Part shown: positions 39,101 to 47,363 of the stretch, piece by piece
Layout of the letters: each line of letters starts with the position of its first letter
Position numbering within the stretch: the stretch's first letter is position 1
Source: Rubrivivax gelatinosus IL144
GTDB taxonomy: Bacteria > Pseudomonadota > Gammaproteobacteria > Burkholderiales > Burkholderiaceae_C
Direction: 5' to 3'
Assembly: GCF_000284255.1 (NCBI RefSeq)
Contig: NC_017075.1
Location: 2,480,001-2,544,000 of the forward strand
DNA length: 64,000 nt
The notes under the pieces: model-generated
Seen by the model: the letters and a program-made list of their open reading frames with translations, nothing else
Database searches by the model: none
What the model was told of the DNA's origin: nothing
Position numbers and translations under genes: made by a program

Positions 39101-39730
39101 GTCATCGGCAACCTGCTGGTCAAGGCGGTGACCTCGCCGTTCGCGCTGCTCTCCGGCGGCGGTGGCGACGAGACCGGCGCGGTCGAGTTCCTGCCCGGCA
39201 CCGCGACGCTGGCACCGTCGGCCGAGGAGGCGCTGGATCGCATCGCCCAGGCGCTGAAGGACCGCCCGGCGCTGCAGACCACGGTGGCCGGGGCCGCCGA
39301 CGCGACGGCCGAGCACGACGCGATCCAGGCCGCGACGCTGGAAGAGCGGCTGCGCAGCGAGCAAGCGCGGGAGCGCGCGCGTTCGCGCGGCGTCGGCCCC
39401 GGCGCCGCCGTTCCGGCCACCGAGGAGCGCGAACGCACGCTGCGCCGCGTCTACGCCGACACCCGGCTGCCGAACAAACCACGAAACCTGATCGGCCTGG
39501 CCAAGGACATCCCGCCGGCGGAGATGGAAGCGCTGCTGAAGGCCGCGGTGTCGGTCGACGCCGACGTCGCGCGCGACCTGGCGCTGCGCCGCGGCGTCGC
39601 GGTGCGCGAGGCGCTGGTCGCTCGCGGCCTGCCGGCCGAGCGCCTGTTCCTCGCTGCGCCCAAGCTCGACGCGGCCGAGGGCCAGACCGGCTGGACACCG
39701 CAGGTCGAGCTGTCGCTGGAAATGCCTTAA
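36179..39730 (+). CDS. Large DUF748 (AsmA-like) envelope protein
   Basis: A 1183-residue protein with one N-terminal membrane helix (about 13-34) and then a long series of beta-rich repeats typical of AsmA/DUF748 proteins, ending in a charged helical C-terminal region (about 1050-1183). The core segments VDFRDRFIQPNYSA and LPVRLALALLADRNGVIDVD are characteristic of DUF748. Related AsmA-type proteins form periplasmic bridges that move phospholipids to the outer membrane; DUF748 members are less studied. Start is ATG 36179 or ATG 36191 (MKKTGG). A 5-bp hairpin (36163-36178) abuts the first. The stop overlaps the LysR stop by four bases in convergent orientation. Confidence 0.83.
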   Translation: MLARMKKTGGWTRLAATLLAGAVLLALVAWIAVPRLVKAQLEQQGSALLGRGLHVESVSFSPLTLTLELRGLVLDAAAGDADRSPQARVERLALNLSSRSLWARIPVIEALDLDSPSLRLARTAEGRYDVDDLIERLSEPSAPGTPPARFALYNLSLRDGSLRFDDRPEGQRHLVDAVSLGLPFVSNEPDQVQAEVEPRLSLRLDGSPLHLQGRSRPFSAERVSTITVDLPALALDSLWPYLPRSLPLRGQGGVLSGKLELRFAQPAGQPAQLSLQGQATLASLALRRPDGAPLVAWKSLAVEIEDLRPLERVVALRSVVLDSAVLHLRRDAAGRLELAALGGAPAAAQPAAPAWRWSVGSSALRAATLHWEDASLRPAASLEARELSLQVGRLSSADPAPAPLSGSLRLAAAGDGGAELGRLKLDGKLSTASAALGVEVEGLQLAAAAPYLRSALTETPSGRLGGRAEVDWAAGEPGRLLVKLPQAAVEDLRWGRQRLAALKLAGVQADLGARRVAVDSLALENPALDLARDARGQWNVLAMLKPAGTPATADRGPGWQASLKSLSVSAGSLHLADAATPAPVGFALQALALKARDLQWPSGKRPASLDLSLNLVPDHEPGTPAPTPGRLQAEGTLALQPLAWRGRVSVARLPLQVAEPYWRERLPVLVRRAELGWRGDTEFRMLDAGPALSLRGNAMLADLRVLARGDDDEAGDELLAWQSLRVESLAASMAPGQPTRLATGPVRLSRFFSRLVVTPEGRLNLRDVRGGDAPAPATPAATSSPAAPLELDIAGVEFVDGRVDFRDRFIQPNYSASLSELNGKLGRLRSGTREMATLEITGRAADTATLELRGALNPTADPLALDIAAKASGLELAPLSPYAGKYAGYAIERGKLSMDVAYRVDADGRLQARNRIVLNQLTFGDPVDSPVATKLPVRLALALLADRNGVIDVDLPISGSINDPEFSVFGLVLKVIGNLLVKAVTSPFALLSGGGGDETGAVEFLPGTATLAPSAEEALDRIAQALKDRPALQTTVAGAADATAEHDAIQAATLEERLRSEQARERARSRGVGPGAAVPATEERERTLRRVYADTRLPNKPRNLIGLAKDIPPAEMEALLKAAVSVDADVARDLALRRGVAVREALVARGLPAERLFLAAPKLDAAEGQTGWTPQVELSLEMP

Positions 39731-40650
39731 GCCGCTGCCACCGCAGCCGCGACCTGCTCGCGCAGCCACTGGTGCGCCGGGTCGCGGTGCAGGCGCTCGT
39801 GCCAGAGCATCAGCATCTCGAAGCCGGGCAGCTCCAGCGGCGGCGCCACGACCTGCAGCGTGCTGCCCGGGCGCAGCTGGCGCGCCGGCAGCATCGCCAC
39901 CAGATCGCTGGCCGCCAGCGCCGCTTCCAGGAACAGGAAGTGCGGCACCGACAGCACGACGCGCCGCGCCAGGCCTTGCGCCGCCAGCACCTGGTCGGTG
40001 GCACCCTGGAAGCCGCCGCCGTCTGGCGAGACGATGGCGTGTTCCAGCGCGCAGAACTCGGCCAGCGTCGGCTGCCGCATGAGGCTCGGGTGGCCGGCGC
40101 GGGCGACCAGCACGTAGCGTTCCTGGAACAGCGGCCGGCGGCGCAGGTCGGGCGGCGCCAGCTCCGCGGCGTGGAAGGCGAGATCGAGTTCACCTTGTTC
40201 CAGCTGGCGGGTGAGCGCCGGCGGTTTCAGTTCCAGCACCGCGAGACGCGTGCCCGGCGCCGCGGCGCGCAGCCGGGCCAGCGCCGGCAGCACGATCGTC
40301 GAGGCGCCGTAGTCGGTGGCCGCGACGCGCCAGGTGTGGGTCGCGTGCGCCGGGTCGAAGGCGGCCGACGGCGCGATCGCCTGGCCGAGCGCGGCCAGCG
40401 CCTCGTGCAGCGGCTGGCGCAGCTCCAGCGCACGCGCGGTCGGCCGCATGCCGCGAGGGCCGGGCAGCAGCAGCGGGTCGGCGAAAGCTTCGCGCAGCTT
40501 GGCGAGCTGCACGCTGACCGCCGGCTGCGACAGATGCAGGCGCGCGGCGGCTCGTGTCACGTTGTGTTCGGCGAGCAGGGCGTCGAGCGTGACCAGCAGG
40601 TTGAGGTCCAAACGCCTCAGGCTATCTTCCACGGCTATACCAGGCGTCAT
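39727..40650 (-). CDS. LysR-family transcriptional regulator
   Basis: A 307-residue LTTR. The N-terminal winged helix-turn-helix (about 12-70) contains LDALLAEHNVTRAAARLHLS and QPAVSVQLAKLREAFADPLL; the rest is the effector-binding domain (about 95-300). It is divergent from an NAD(P)H:quinone oxidoreductase gene, the usual layout for an LTTR and its target. A perfect ATTG-N11-CAAT box overlaps its own start codon, suggesting negative autoregulation. The effector is unknown; quinones or electrophiles would fit the neighbour. Convergent with DUF748. Confidence 0.9.
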   Translation of the reverse strand: MTPGIAVEDSLRRLDLNLLVTLDALLAEHNVTRAAARLHLSQPAVSVQLAKLREAFADPLLLPGPRGMRPTARALELRQPLHEALAALGQAIAPSAAFDPAHATHTWRVAATDYGASTIVLPALARLRAAAPGTRLAVLELKPPALTRQLEQGELDLAFHAAELAPPDLRRRPLFQERYVLVARAGHPSLMRQPTLAEFCALEHAIVSPDGGGFQGATDQVLAAQGLARRVVLSVPHFLFLEAALAASDLVAMLPARQLRPGSTLQVVAPPLELPGFEMLMLWHERLHRDPAHQWLREQVAAAVAAA

Positions 40651-40667
40651 TGCAATTCATTTCCAAT
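40649..40667. promoter_or_regulatory. LysR-type operator ATTG-N11-CAAT
   Basis: ATTG (40649-40652) and CAAT (40664-40667) form a perfect inverted repeat with an 11-base spacer, fitting the T-N11-A rule of LTTR boxes. It covers the regulator's start codon and lies about 52 bases before the divergent oxidoreductase ATG, in an AT-rich patch. Confidence 0.65.
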
Positions 40668-40718
40668 ATACGCCCGGCCTGCCTATCGTGCGTCGCATCC
40701 TCCGATGGAAAACGACGC

Positions 40719-41498
40719 ATGAAAGTCCTGATCGTCTACGCCCACCCCGAGCCGCGCTCTCTGAACGGCGCGCTGAAGGATTTCGCCGTGCAGCGCCTGC
40801 AGAGCGCCGGCCACGAAGTCCAGGTCTCCGACCTGTACGCGATGCGCTGGAAAGCGGCGCTCGACGCCGACGACGACCGCGCCCACCTGCCCGGCGCGCG
40901 TTTCGACGCCTCGGCGAACTCCAAACGTGCCTTCGACACCGGCAGCCAGAGCGCCGACATCGAAGCCGAGCAGGCCAAGCTGCGCTGGGCCGACGCGCTG
41001 ATCCTGCAGTTCCCGCTGTGGTGGTTCTCGATGCCGGCGATCCTCAAAGGCTGGGTCGACCGGGTCTACGCCTGCGGCTTCGCCTACGGCGTCGGCGAAC
41101 ATTCGGACACGCACTGGGGCGACCGCTACGGCGAAGGCACGCTCGCCGGCAAGCGCGCTATGCTGGTCGTGACGACCGGCGGCTGGGCTTCGCACTACGC
41201 GCCGCGCGGCATCAACGGGCCGATCGACGACATCCTGTTCCCGATCCAGCACGGCATCCTGTTCTACCCGGGTTTCGAGGTGCTGCCACCGCATGTGATC
41301 TACCGCAGCAGCCGCATCGACGAGGCCGGTTTCGCCCAGGCCAGCGCGGCGCTGGGCGAGCGGCTGGACGCGCTGTGGACCACCGAGCCGATCGCCTTCC
41401 GGCGCCAGAACCTCGGCGACTACCACATCCCCGAGCTGGAACTGCGGCCCGAACTCGCGCCGGGCGAGTCGGGCCTGGGCATCCACGTCCGCCGCTGA
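40719..41498 (+). CDS. NAD(P)H:quinone oxidoreductase, flavodoxin-like fold
   Basis: A 259-residue flavoprotein of the DT-diaphorase/KefF/MdaB-related family, which performs two-electron reduction of quinones and so avoids semiquinone radicals. It opens with [19 protein letters not shown], the FMN/FAD phosphate site, and has [19 protein letters not shown] and TTGGWASHY typical of the family. The ATG at 40719 starts exactly at this motif; 23 upstream in-frame codons are excluded as they overlap the operator. Likely controlled by the divergent LysR regulator through the 40649 box. Confidence 0.88.
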   Translation: MKVLIVYAHPEPRSLNGALKDFAVQRLQSAGHEVQVSDLYAMRWKAALDADDDRAHLPGARFDASANSKRAFDTGSQSADIEAEQAKLRWADALILQFPLWWFSMPAILKGWVDRVYACGFAYGVGEHSDTHWGDRYGEGTLAGKRAMLVVTTGGWASHYAPRGINGPIDDILFPIQHGILFYPGFEVLPPHVIYRSSRIDEAGFAQASAALGERLDALWTTEPIAFRRQNLGDYHIPELELRPELAPGESGLGIHVRR

Positions 41499-41499
41499 C

Positions 41500-42693
41500 T
41501 CAGAAGAAGGCCTGCAGCCCCGTCTGCGCGCGGCCCAGGATCAGCGCATGCACGTCGTGCGTGCCCTCGTAGGTGTTCACCGTCTCGAGGTTGATCATGT
41601 GGCGGATGACGTGGAACTCGTCGTGGATGCCGTTGCCGCCGTGCATGTCGCGCGCCAGACGCGCGATGTCCAGCGCCTTGCCGCAGCTGTTGCGCTTGAT
41701 CAGGCTGATCATCTCCGGCGCCGCCTGGCCTTCGTCGATCAGCCGGCCGACACGCAGACAGCCCTGCAGGCCCAGCGTGATCTCGGTCTGCATGTCGGCG
41801 AGCTTCTTCTGGATCAGCTGGTTCTGCGCCAGCGGCCGGCCGAACTGCTTGCGCTCCAGCGTGTAGCGGCGTGCGGCGTGCCAGCAGAACTCGGCCGCGC
41901 CCAGCGCCCCCCAGGCGATGCCGTAGCGCGCCTTGTTCAGGCAGCCGAACGGGCCCTTGAGGCCGGCGACGCCGGGCAGCTTGTTCTCGGCCGGCACGAA
42001 GACCTGATCCATCACGATCTCGCCGGTGATCGAGGCGCGCAGGCTCATCTTGCCTTCGATCTTGGGCGCCGACAGGCCCTTCATGCCCTTGTCGAGGATG
42101 TAGCCGCGGATCGCCTCCTGGCCGCCGGCGGCGCCCTGGGCGTCGGTCTCCTTGGCCCAGACGACGAAGACGTCGGCGATCGGGCTGTTGGTGATCCACA
42201 TCTTCGAGCCGCTCAGCACGTAGCCGCCGTCGACCGGGCGGGCGCGGGTGGCCATGCTCGCCGGGTCGCTGCCGTGGTCGGGTTCGGTCAGGCCGAAGCA
42301 GCCGACCCATTCGCCGGTCGCGAGCTTGGGCAGGTACTTCTGGCGCTGTTCTTCGCTGCCGTAGGCGTGGATCGGGTGCATCACCAGCGAGCTCTGCACG
42401 CTCATCGCGCTGCGGTACCCCGAGTCGACACGCTCGACTTCGCGCGCCACCAGGCCGTAGCTGACGTGGTTCAGGCCGGCGCAGCCGTAGCCTTCGATCG
42501 TGCAGCCGAGCAGGCCGAGCGCGCCCATCTCGGACAGGATCTCGCGGTCGAAACGCTCCTCGCGCGCCGCGCTCAGCACCCGCGGCTGGAGCTTGTCCTG
42601 GCAGTAGTCGCGCGCCGCGTCGCGCACCGCACGTTCGTCCTCGGCGAGCTGCTGCTCGAACAGAAAAGGGTCATCCCACTGGAAGCGCTGCAT
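41500..42693 (-). CDS. gcdH: Glutaryl-CoA dehydrogenase
   Basis: FAD acyl-CoA dehydrogenase that oxidatively decarboxylates glutaryl-CoA to crotonyl-CoA in lysine, tryptophan and benzoyl-CoA breakdown. The 397 residues show the family signatures [14 protein letters not shown] and [17 protein letters not shown], the arginine-rich RKQFGRPL, and the catalytic glutamate (E376) in NTYEGTHD. The EPDHGSDP and MSVQSSL segments are specific for GCDH over other acyl-CoA dehydrogenases. The ATG at 42693 has GAGACGAGGACAC upstream. Divergent from msrA (86-base spacer). The quinone oxidoreductase gene converges with it 1 base away. Confidence 0.94.
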   Translation of the reverse strand: MQRFQWDDPFLFEQQLAEDERAVRDAARDYCQDKLQPRVLSAAREERFDREILSEMGALGLLGCTIEGYGCAGLNHVSYGLVAREVERVDSGYRSAMSVQSSLVMHPIHAYGSEEQRQKYLPKLATGEWVGCFGLTEPDHGSDPASMATRARPVDGGYVLSGSKMWITNSPIADVFVVWAKETDAQGAAGGQEAIRGYILDKGMKGLSAPKIEGKMSLRASITGEIVMDQVFVPAENKLPGVAGLKGPFGCLNKARYGIAWGALGAAEFCWHAARRYTLERKQFGRPLAQNQLIQKKLADMQTEITLGLQGCLRVGRLIDEGQAAPEMISLIKRNSCGKALDIARLARDMHGGNGIHDEFHVIRHMINLETVNTYEGTHDVHALILGRAQTGLQAFF

Positions 42694-42779
42694 GTGTCCT
42701 CGTCTCCGGATAATCCAGCCCGCAGTGTAAGGACCGGGCCGTGGCGGCCCGTCACCGCTGCGACAAGGAGCTTGCAGAG

Positions 42780-43310
42780 ATGGCGGTGCAGACGATCACG
42801 CTGGGCGGCGGCTGCTTCTGGTGTGTCGAGGCGGTGTACGAACTGGTCGACGGCGTGCTCGGCGTCGAGTCGGGCTACAGCAACGGCCAGCTGCGCCAGC
42901 CGAGCTACGAGCTGGTCTGCGAAGGCCGCACCGGCCACGCCGAGGTCGTGCGCGTGCGCTTCGACGACGAGCGCATCTCGCTGCGCGAGATCCTCGAGAT
43001 CTTCTTCACCGTGCACGACCCGACGACCCGCGACCGCCAGGGCAACGACGTCGGCCCGCAGTACCGCTCGGCGATCTACTGGCACACGCCGGAGCAGGAA
43101 GCGGTGGTGCGCGAGGTGCACGCCGAGGCCGACCGGGCGCTGGGCGGGCGGGTCGTCACCGAACTCGCGCCCGAAGACAACTACTGGCCGGCCGAGGCCT
43201 ATCACCAGCACTACTTCGCGCAGCACCCGCAGCAGGGCTACTGCGCCTACGTCATCGCGCCGAAGGTGGAGAAGTTCCGCAAGACCTTCCGCGAACGCGT
43301 GCGCGGCTGA
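42780..43310 (+). CDS. msrA: Peptide methionine (S)-S-oxide reductase
   Basis: Repairs oxidised methionine residues in proteins. The 176-residue chain carries the active site GGCFWC with the nucleophile C12, and the [13 protein letters not shown] and [13 protein letters not shown] motifs of MsrA. Resolving cysteine is probably the one in [11 protein letters not shown] 42780 is preceded by AAGGAG; an in-frame upstream ATG at 42741 would add 13 residues without a ribosome site. Stands alone on the plus strand, ending 6 bases before the convergent unknown gene at 43317. Confidence 0.95.
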   Translation: MAVQTITLGGGCFWCVEAVYELVDGVLGVESGYSNGQLRQPSYELVCEGRTGHAEVVRVRFDDERISLREILEIFFTVHDPTTRDRQGNDVGPQYRSAIYWHTPEQEAVVREVHAEADRALGGRVVTELAPEDNYWPAEAYHQHYFAQHPQQGYCAYVIAPKVEKFRKTFRERVRG

Positions 43311-43316
43311 GCGCGC

Positions 43317-43685
43317 TCAGCGCGGCAGGCCGGTCGTGCAGAGGAAGTCGGTCTCGGGCTGGCCGTAGGGAAACAGCGTCGCCAGGCTGCCGCGCAGCAG
43401 GGGCTCGAGTTCCGACTTGCCGGCCGAGGCCAGCGCGGCGAACACCGTGCCGCGCAGCAGCCACAGGTCCGACGGCTGCTCGGCGGAGCGCACCTGGCGC
43501 CGCACCCATTCGCCGTGGGAACCGTCGAGTTCTTCGGCGGCGACGAGGAAATCGTGTTTCGTCGTCACGAAGGCGCGGCGTGCGGCCAGCCGCGCCAGGC
43601 GCGGGCCGGCCAGCGCGACGGCGCCGACTACCGGGTGCACCGGCAGGCGCGGACGTTCGACGGCGTGCAGGGCAGGGCGGTTCAC
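43317..43685 (-). CDS. Unrecognised small protein, downstream gene of a coupled pair
   Basis: A 122-residue protein with no family I recognise. The N-terminal third is proline-, arginine- and valine-rich ([20 protein letters not shown]); the middle has VTTKHDFLVAAEELDGSHGE and the C-terminus SELEPLLRGSLATLFPYGQP. There is no signal peptide or clear membrane helix. The GTG at 43685 overlaps the preceding gene's TGA (GTGA), the same coupling used by true genes elsewhere in this window, and the reading frame ends cleanly beside msrA. GC3 pattern is like its neighbours. Function cannot be assigned. Confidence 0.6.
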   Translation of the reverse strand: MNRPALHAVERPRLPVHPVVGAVALAGPRLARLAARRAFVTTKHDFLVAAEELDGSHGEWVRRQVRSAEQPSDLWLLRGTVFAALASAGKSELEPLLRGSLATLFPYGQPETDFLCTTGLPR

Positions 43686-44095
43686 AGCGGCATCAGGCGC
43701 GAGCGACCGCGCTTCGGAAAATGGCCGTTGAGGCGGGCGAGGCGGCGTTCGGCCTCGGACTGACTGCGGTGCAGCGCGACGACGCGGTAGAGGTCGGCGC
43801 GCAGATGCCAGAGTTCGCGCAGCGTGCGCGCCTGCTGGATGCGTTCGGACAGCTGGTGGACGTCGGAGCCTTGCAGATCCAGCAACGAGTCGACGAACTC
43901 CTGGCGTGCGACCGGCAGCTGGCTCAGCGGCGGCGCCGCGTCCAGCGCCGCCGGGGCGGTGAGCCAGAAGACGAAACGGTCCCAGGCCGCGGTCGGCGCG
44001 GTGCGCAGCGACGGCGGCGGCACCGGCGCGCGACCGAAGCCGACGCTGTCGGCGGGTCGGGATGCGCTGCGGGGCAACATGCTGGAACTGGTCAT
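43682..44095 (-). CDS. Unrecognised small protein, upstream gene of a coupled pair
   Basis: A 137-residue protein without a family I recognise. After a Pro/Ser-rich N-terminal 40 residues comes WDRFVFWLTAPAALDAAP, then an all-helical, charged stretch (QEFVDSLLDLQGSD, QQARTLRELWHLRADLYRVV) ending in a basic tail (FPKRGRSRL). It might be a helical cytoplasmic binding protein, loosely phasin-like in composition, but that is only a resemblance. Start at ATG 44095; a GTG at 44122 in frame is an alternative. The stop is overlapped by the next gene. The 219 bases upstream separate it from the lexA unit. Confidence 0.55.
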   Translation of the reverse strand: MTSSSMLPRSASRPADSVGFGRAPVPPPSLRTAPTAAWDRFVFWLTAPAALDAAPPLSQLPVARQEFVDSLLDLQGSDVHQLSERIQQARTLRELWHLRADLYRVVALHRSQSEAERRLARLNGHFPKRGRSRLMPL

Positions 44096-44314
44096 GAACG
44101 TGATATCGGCCACGAATGGCACGGCTTAAGTGCATTGTGGTCAGCCGGGCAACGCGTTAAGGCCCGAACAAGGGCCACGAAGCCGGTCAGTTCATTCGCC
44201 GTTCATCAGCCGGGCAGGAGTGAACCAGCCGGCTGCCGACGACAGCCGAGGCGATCTTTCGAGAGGGAGAAGTGGCGTGGCGGCAGCGTGGCCGCCCGCG
44301 TCAACGGCCGGTGC
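44096..44314. other. Intergenic region, unknown pair / lexA unit
   Basis: 219 bases with no gene. It must hold the promoter of the 44095 gene (minus strand). It contains a hairpin GGCCC-N6-GGGCC at 44161-44176 and an AT-leaning patch around 44100-44160. No terminator with a T-run for the lexA unit was found. Confidence 0.4.
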
Positions 44315-44701
44315 TCAGACCGCGCCGTAGACCGCCTTGCGTTCGGCGGTGTAGGTCCACCAGGGGCGCGGCTCGGCACCGCGCATGAAGTCGACGGCGG
44401 CCATGAAGGTGTCGAGCACGCAAGGATCCTGGCGCTTGCCGGTGGCTTCGCAGAGCGCGCGGTACAGCGCCAGCGCGTCGCGCTCGGCCAGTTCACGCGG
44501 GTGCAGGATGCCGAGCTGGCGCAGGTCACCGGCGATCGACGGACCGATGTTGGGCAGTTGCTCGAGCAGTTCGCATTCGTCGGCCGTGCGAGCCTTCAGC
44601 GGCCGCGGTGCCTTGGGCGCCCGTGGCGGGCGCGCCGGCCCCGGCCGCGGCGGCGCCGAGGGCAGCGTGCGACGGGCGTAGGGCGCGGCCATCACGCTCA
44701 C
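44315..44701 (-). CDS. Helix-hairpin-helix (Cdd1-like) protein coupled to lexA
   Basis: A 128-residue protein (125 if ATG 44692 is the start). After a Pro/Arg-rich N-terminal 40 residues is a helix-hairpin-helix segment [20 protein letters not shown], followed by [20 protein letters not shown] and MAAVDFMRG, the pattern of the Cdd1/pathogenicity-locus family. Such domains resemble the DNA-binding HhH of repair proteins, but the family's role is unknown. The GTG at 44701 overlaps the lexA stop (GTGA), so it should be translated with lexA and induced with the SOS response. That link is inferred from position only. Confidence 0.78.
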   Translation of the reverse strand: MSVMAAPYARRTLPSAPPRPGPARPPRAPKAPRPLKARTADECELLEQLPNIGPSIAGDLRQLGILHPRELAERDALALYRALCEATGKRQDPCVLDTFMAAVDFMRGAEPRPWWTYTAERKAVYGAV

Positions 44702-45393
44702 ATCAGCATCGTGTTGCGGATCAGGCCGACCGCGATGCCCTCGAGCTCGAAACCCTGGTCGCTGCCTTCCAGCGGCACGACGATGGTCTGGAAATCGGGG
44801 TTCTCGGGGATCAGCTCGATCGCGGCCTTGGTGCGGCGGAAGCGCTTGACGGTGACGTCGTCGCCCAGGCGCGCGACGACGATCTGGCCGTTCTTGGCCT
44901 CGTGCGCCTTCTGCACCGCGAGCAGGTCGCCGTCCATGATGCCGGCGTCACGCATGCTCATGCCGCGCACCTTGAGCAGGTAGTCGGGCTTGCGCTGGAA
45001 CAGCGAGGCCTCGACGACGTAGCTCTGGTCGATGTGTTCCTGCGCCAGGATCGGGCTGCCGGCGGCGACTCGGCCCACGAGCGGCAGCGTCAGCTGCGCC
45101 AGGCTGGGCAGCGGCAGGCTGAACTGCTTGCCGTGCTGCGACATGCGCGCCTCGGCCAGCGCACGCAGTGTGTCAGACTTCAGCCGGATGCCGCGCGAGG
45201 TGTTGCCGACGAGTTCGATGACGCCTTTGCGTGCGAGGGCTTGCAGGTGCTCCTCGGCCGCGTTGGCCGAACGGAAGCCCAGCTCGGCGGCGATCTCGGC
45301 CCGGGTGGGCGGGGCGCCGGTGCGCTCGATCGCGCTTTGCACGAGGTCGAGGATCTGCTGCTGTCGCGGCGTGAGCTTGGGGCTGTCGTCCAT
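44698..45393 (-). CDS. lexA: SOS repressor LexA
   Basis: Represses SOS genes until RecA filaments trigger self-cleavage. The 231 residues have an N-terminal winged HTH ([26 protein letters not shown]) and the protease domain with cleavage site A111-G112 and the Ser146/Lys183 dyad (GMSMRD, VTVKRF). Spacings between these residues equal those of E. coli LexA. It is longer than E. coli LexA (202) by an extra segment between the domains. ATG 45393 starts at MDDSPKL. A LexA box lies 42 bases upstream, so it is autoregulated; the next gene is coupled by a GTGA overlap. Confidence 0.97.
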   Translation of the reverse strand: MDDSPKLTPRQQQILDLVQSAIERTGAPPTRAEIAAELGFRSANAAEEHLQALARKGVIELVGNTSRGIRLKSDTLRALAEARMSQHGKQFSLPLPSLAQLTLPLVGRVAAGSPILAQEHIDQSYVVEASLFQRKPDYLLKVRGMSMRDAGIMDGDLLAVQKAHEAKNGQIVVARLGDDVTVKRFRRTKAAIELIPENPDFQTIVVPLEGSDQGFELEGIAVGLIRNTMLM

Positions 45394-45434
45394 CGCGTGA
45401 TCCGGTCTTTGAGACTGGAGATTCATCCAGATCA

Positions 45435-45450
45435 CTGTATTTTCATCCAG
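45435..45450. promoter_or_regulatory. LexA (SOS) box
   Basis: CTGT-ATTTTCAT-CCAG matches the CTGT-N8-ACAG consensus with one mismatch in the last half-site. It lies 42 bases upstream of the lexA start and 11 bases upstream of the divergent asparaginase ATG, so it could affect both genes. Confidence 0.75.
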
Positions 45451-45461
45451 AGGACCACGGA

Positions 45462-46406
45462 ATGCAAAGCGAATCGCGTGTCGTCGCGCTGGTCGCCACC
45501 GGCGGCACGATCGCCGGCACGGCGGCGCGCGGCGACGATCTCGTCGGCTACGACGCCGGCGCGCTGTCGGCCGAACAGCTCACCGCCGCCGTGCCGGCGC
45601 TGGCCGGCGAGGCGCTGGAGACCTGGACGCTGGCGCGGCTGGACAGCTGCGACCTGGGCCACGCGACCTGGGCGCTGCTGCTCCGCGAGCTGCAGTCGCG
45701 GCTGGCGCGGCCCGAGTTCGCCGGCATCGTCGTCACGCATGGCACCGACACGCTGGAGGAGACCGCCTGGTTCCTGCACCGCACGCTGGCCGCGCCCAAG
45801 CCGGTGGTGCTGACCGCGGCGATGCGCCCGGCGAGCGCGCCGTCGCCCGACGGCCCGCAGAACCTGCTCGACGCCGTGCGTTTGGCGCGCGAGCCCGGCG
45901 CCCGCGGCGTGCTGGTCGCTTTCGGCGGCAAGGTCTACGCAGGGAGCGAGCTGCGCAAGCTGCACGGCTGGCAGCTCGACGCCTTCTCGGCGGGTGACGC
46001 CGGAGCCGTGGCGCTCGTCGAAGACGGTGCTTTCCGCCGGCTGCGCGACTGGCCGGCGCCTGAGTTGCATCCCGCACCGGTCGGCGAGGTGCCGCCCGGC
46101 CGATGGCCGCGCGTCGAGATCGTCACCAGCCATGCCGGTGCCAGCGGGCGCATCGTCGATGCGCTGGTGGCCGACGGTGTGCAAGGCCTGGTGATCGCCG
46201 GCACCGGCAACGGCACGGTGCACACGGCGCTGCGTGAAGCGGCGGCGCGGGCGCTGGCGGCCGGGGTGGCCGTCGTGCGCGCCTCGCGCTGCCTGGCAGG
46301 CGGCGTCGTCGGCACGACCGACGGCGCCTTGCCGCACTACGGCGCGGCGACACCGGCGCAGGCGCGCATTGAGCTGATGCTGGACCTGCTGGCGCGCCGC
46401 GCCTGA
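45462..46406 (+). CDS. Cytoplasmic asparaginase
   Basis: Hydrolyses L-asparagine to aspartate and ammonia. The 314 residues contain both catalytic threonine motifs, ATGGTIAGT near the N-terminus (about 11-19) and [11 protein letters not shown] (about 91-101), as well as the [19 protein letters not shown] loop. There is no signal peptide, so it is probably cytoplasmic; the sequence does not settle type I versus type II ancestry. The lexA box sits right before the start codon. It converges with ohr after 7 bases. Confidence 0.9.
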   Translation: MQSESRVVALVATGGTIAGTAARGDDLVGYDAGALSAEQLTAAVPALAGEALETWTLARLDSCDLGHATWALLLRELQSRLARPEFAGIVVTHGTDTLEETAWFLHRTLAAPKPVVLTAAMRPASAPSPDGPQNLLDAVRLAREPGARGVLVAFGGKVYAGSELRKLHGWQLDAFSAGDAGAVALVEDGAFRRLRDWPAPELHPAPVGEVPPGRWPRVEIVTSHAGASGRIVDALVADGVQGLVIAGTGNGTVHTALREAAARALAAGVAVVRASRCLAGGVVGTTDGALPHYGAATPAQARIELMLDLLARRA

Positions 46407-46413
46407 GCCGCCG

Positions 46414-46848
46414 TCAGGCGACCGACAGCGCGACGTCGACGTTGCCGCGCGTCGCGTTGGAGTACGGGCAGACCTCGTGCGCCTCGGCGACCAGCGCCTC
46501 GGCTTCGCTCTTGTCGAAGCCCGGCAGCGACACCGTCAGCGCGACGGCGATGCCGAACGCACCCGGCTTGCCGGCGTGCGGGCCGATCGAGACTTCGGCG
46601 TTGATCGAGGCGTCCGCGGGAATCGCCTTCTTGTGGCGGGCACCGACGGCCTTCAGCGCGCCGATGAAGCAGGCGGCGTAACCCGCGGCGAAGAGCTGCT
46701 CCGGGTTGGTGCCGGCGCCGTCGTCGCCGCCCAGCGCCTTGGGCGTCGACAGCTGGATGTCCAGGCGGCCGTCGTCGGACTTGGCGGTGCCGGTGCGGCC
46801 GCCGGTGGCGGTGCCGCGGGCGGTGTAGAGCGCTTTTTCGATGGCCAT
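46414..46848 (-). CDS. ohr: Organic hydroperoxide reductase Ohr
   Basis: Thiol peroxidase that reduces organic hydroperoxides with dihydrolipoyl or other thiols. The 144 residues have the peroxidatic cysteine C60 (AAGYAACFIGAL) and the resolving cysteine C127 in AHEVCPYSNATRGN, both diagnostic of Ohr over OsmC. The ATG at 46848 follows AAGGAGA. It lies 37 bases downstream of ohrR on the same strand, an ohrR-ohr unit controlled by OhrR and probably co-transcribed. Dihydrolipoyl supply by the PDH E2/E3 system is the known electron route in Xylella. Confidence 0.95.
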   Translation of the reverse strand: MAIEKALYTARGTATGGRTGTAKSDDGRLDIQLSTPKALGGDDGAGTNPEQLFAAGYAACFIGALKAVGARHKKAIPADASINAEVSIGPHAGKPGAFGIAVALTVSLPGFDKSEAEALVAEAHEVCPYSNATRGNVDVALSVA

Positions 46849-46885
46849 GGAAAGTCTCCTTGGGGTTACGTCGTGAAGGGCGGCC

Positions 46886-47347
46886 TCAGGCCGCGCGGGG
46901 AAGGGATTCGTTGATGCGCCGGCGCAGGGCCTGCACACGCTCGACGAGCACCGCCAGTTCGGCGGCGTCGCAGTCGACACCGGCAAGCAGCCGGCCTTGC
47001 AGTTCGACCGCCTGGGCTTGCAGCGCGCGGCCGGCTTCGGTGGGCTCGACGTGCACGCGGCGCTGGTCGGTTTCGTCGCGCTCGCGGCGCACGAGCCCGG
47101 CGCGTTCCAGCCGGCGCAGCAGCGGCGTCAGCGTGCCGGACTCCAGGTCCAGTCGCTCGCCGATGCCCGACACCGTCTGCCGGCCTTCGTGCCACAGCAC
47201 CAGCATCACCAGGTACTGCGGGTAGGTCAGGCCGAGCGGTTCGAGCAGCGGGCGGTACAGCCGCGTCATCGCCAGCGAGCCCGCGTACAGAGCGAAGCAG
47301 AGCTGGCGTTCCAGTGGCAGCAGGGCGGGGGCGTCGGTCGAGGCCAT
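46886..47347 (-). CDS. ohrR: MarR-family organic peroxide sensor OhrR
   Basis: Repressor of ohr that is released when a cysteine is oxidised by organic peroxides. The 153 residues include the sensing cysteine C17 (LERQLCFALY), the conserved tyrosines in YPQYLVMLVLW and the winged helix TLTPLLRRLERAGLVRRER. A second cysteine at 126 suggests the two-cysteine type seen in Xanthomonas OhrR (C22/C127). ATG 47347 gives this spacing; an in-frame longer reading upstream overlaps the operator. Palindromes at 47364-47391 immediately upstream are the likely operator. Confidence 0.93.
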   Translation of the reverse strand: MASTDAPALLPLERQLCFALYAGSLAMTRLYRPLLEPLGLTYPQYLVMLVLWHEGRQTVSGIGERLDLESGTLTPLLRRLERAGLVRRERDETDQRRVHVEPTEAGRALQAQAVELQGRLLAGVDCDAAELAVLVERVQALRRRINESLPRAA

Positions 47348-47363
47348 GGGCCGCACTGTAGCC

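Noticed and set aside
43686..44135. In-frame extension of the 43317 gene upstream to 44135
   Set aside because: It overlaps the partner gene in another frame; the GTG at 43685 with GTGA overlap is simpler.
45394..45435. Upstream lexA start adding 14 residues
   Set aside because: It would place the LexA box inside the coding start, and the extra residues are not typical of LexA N-termini.
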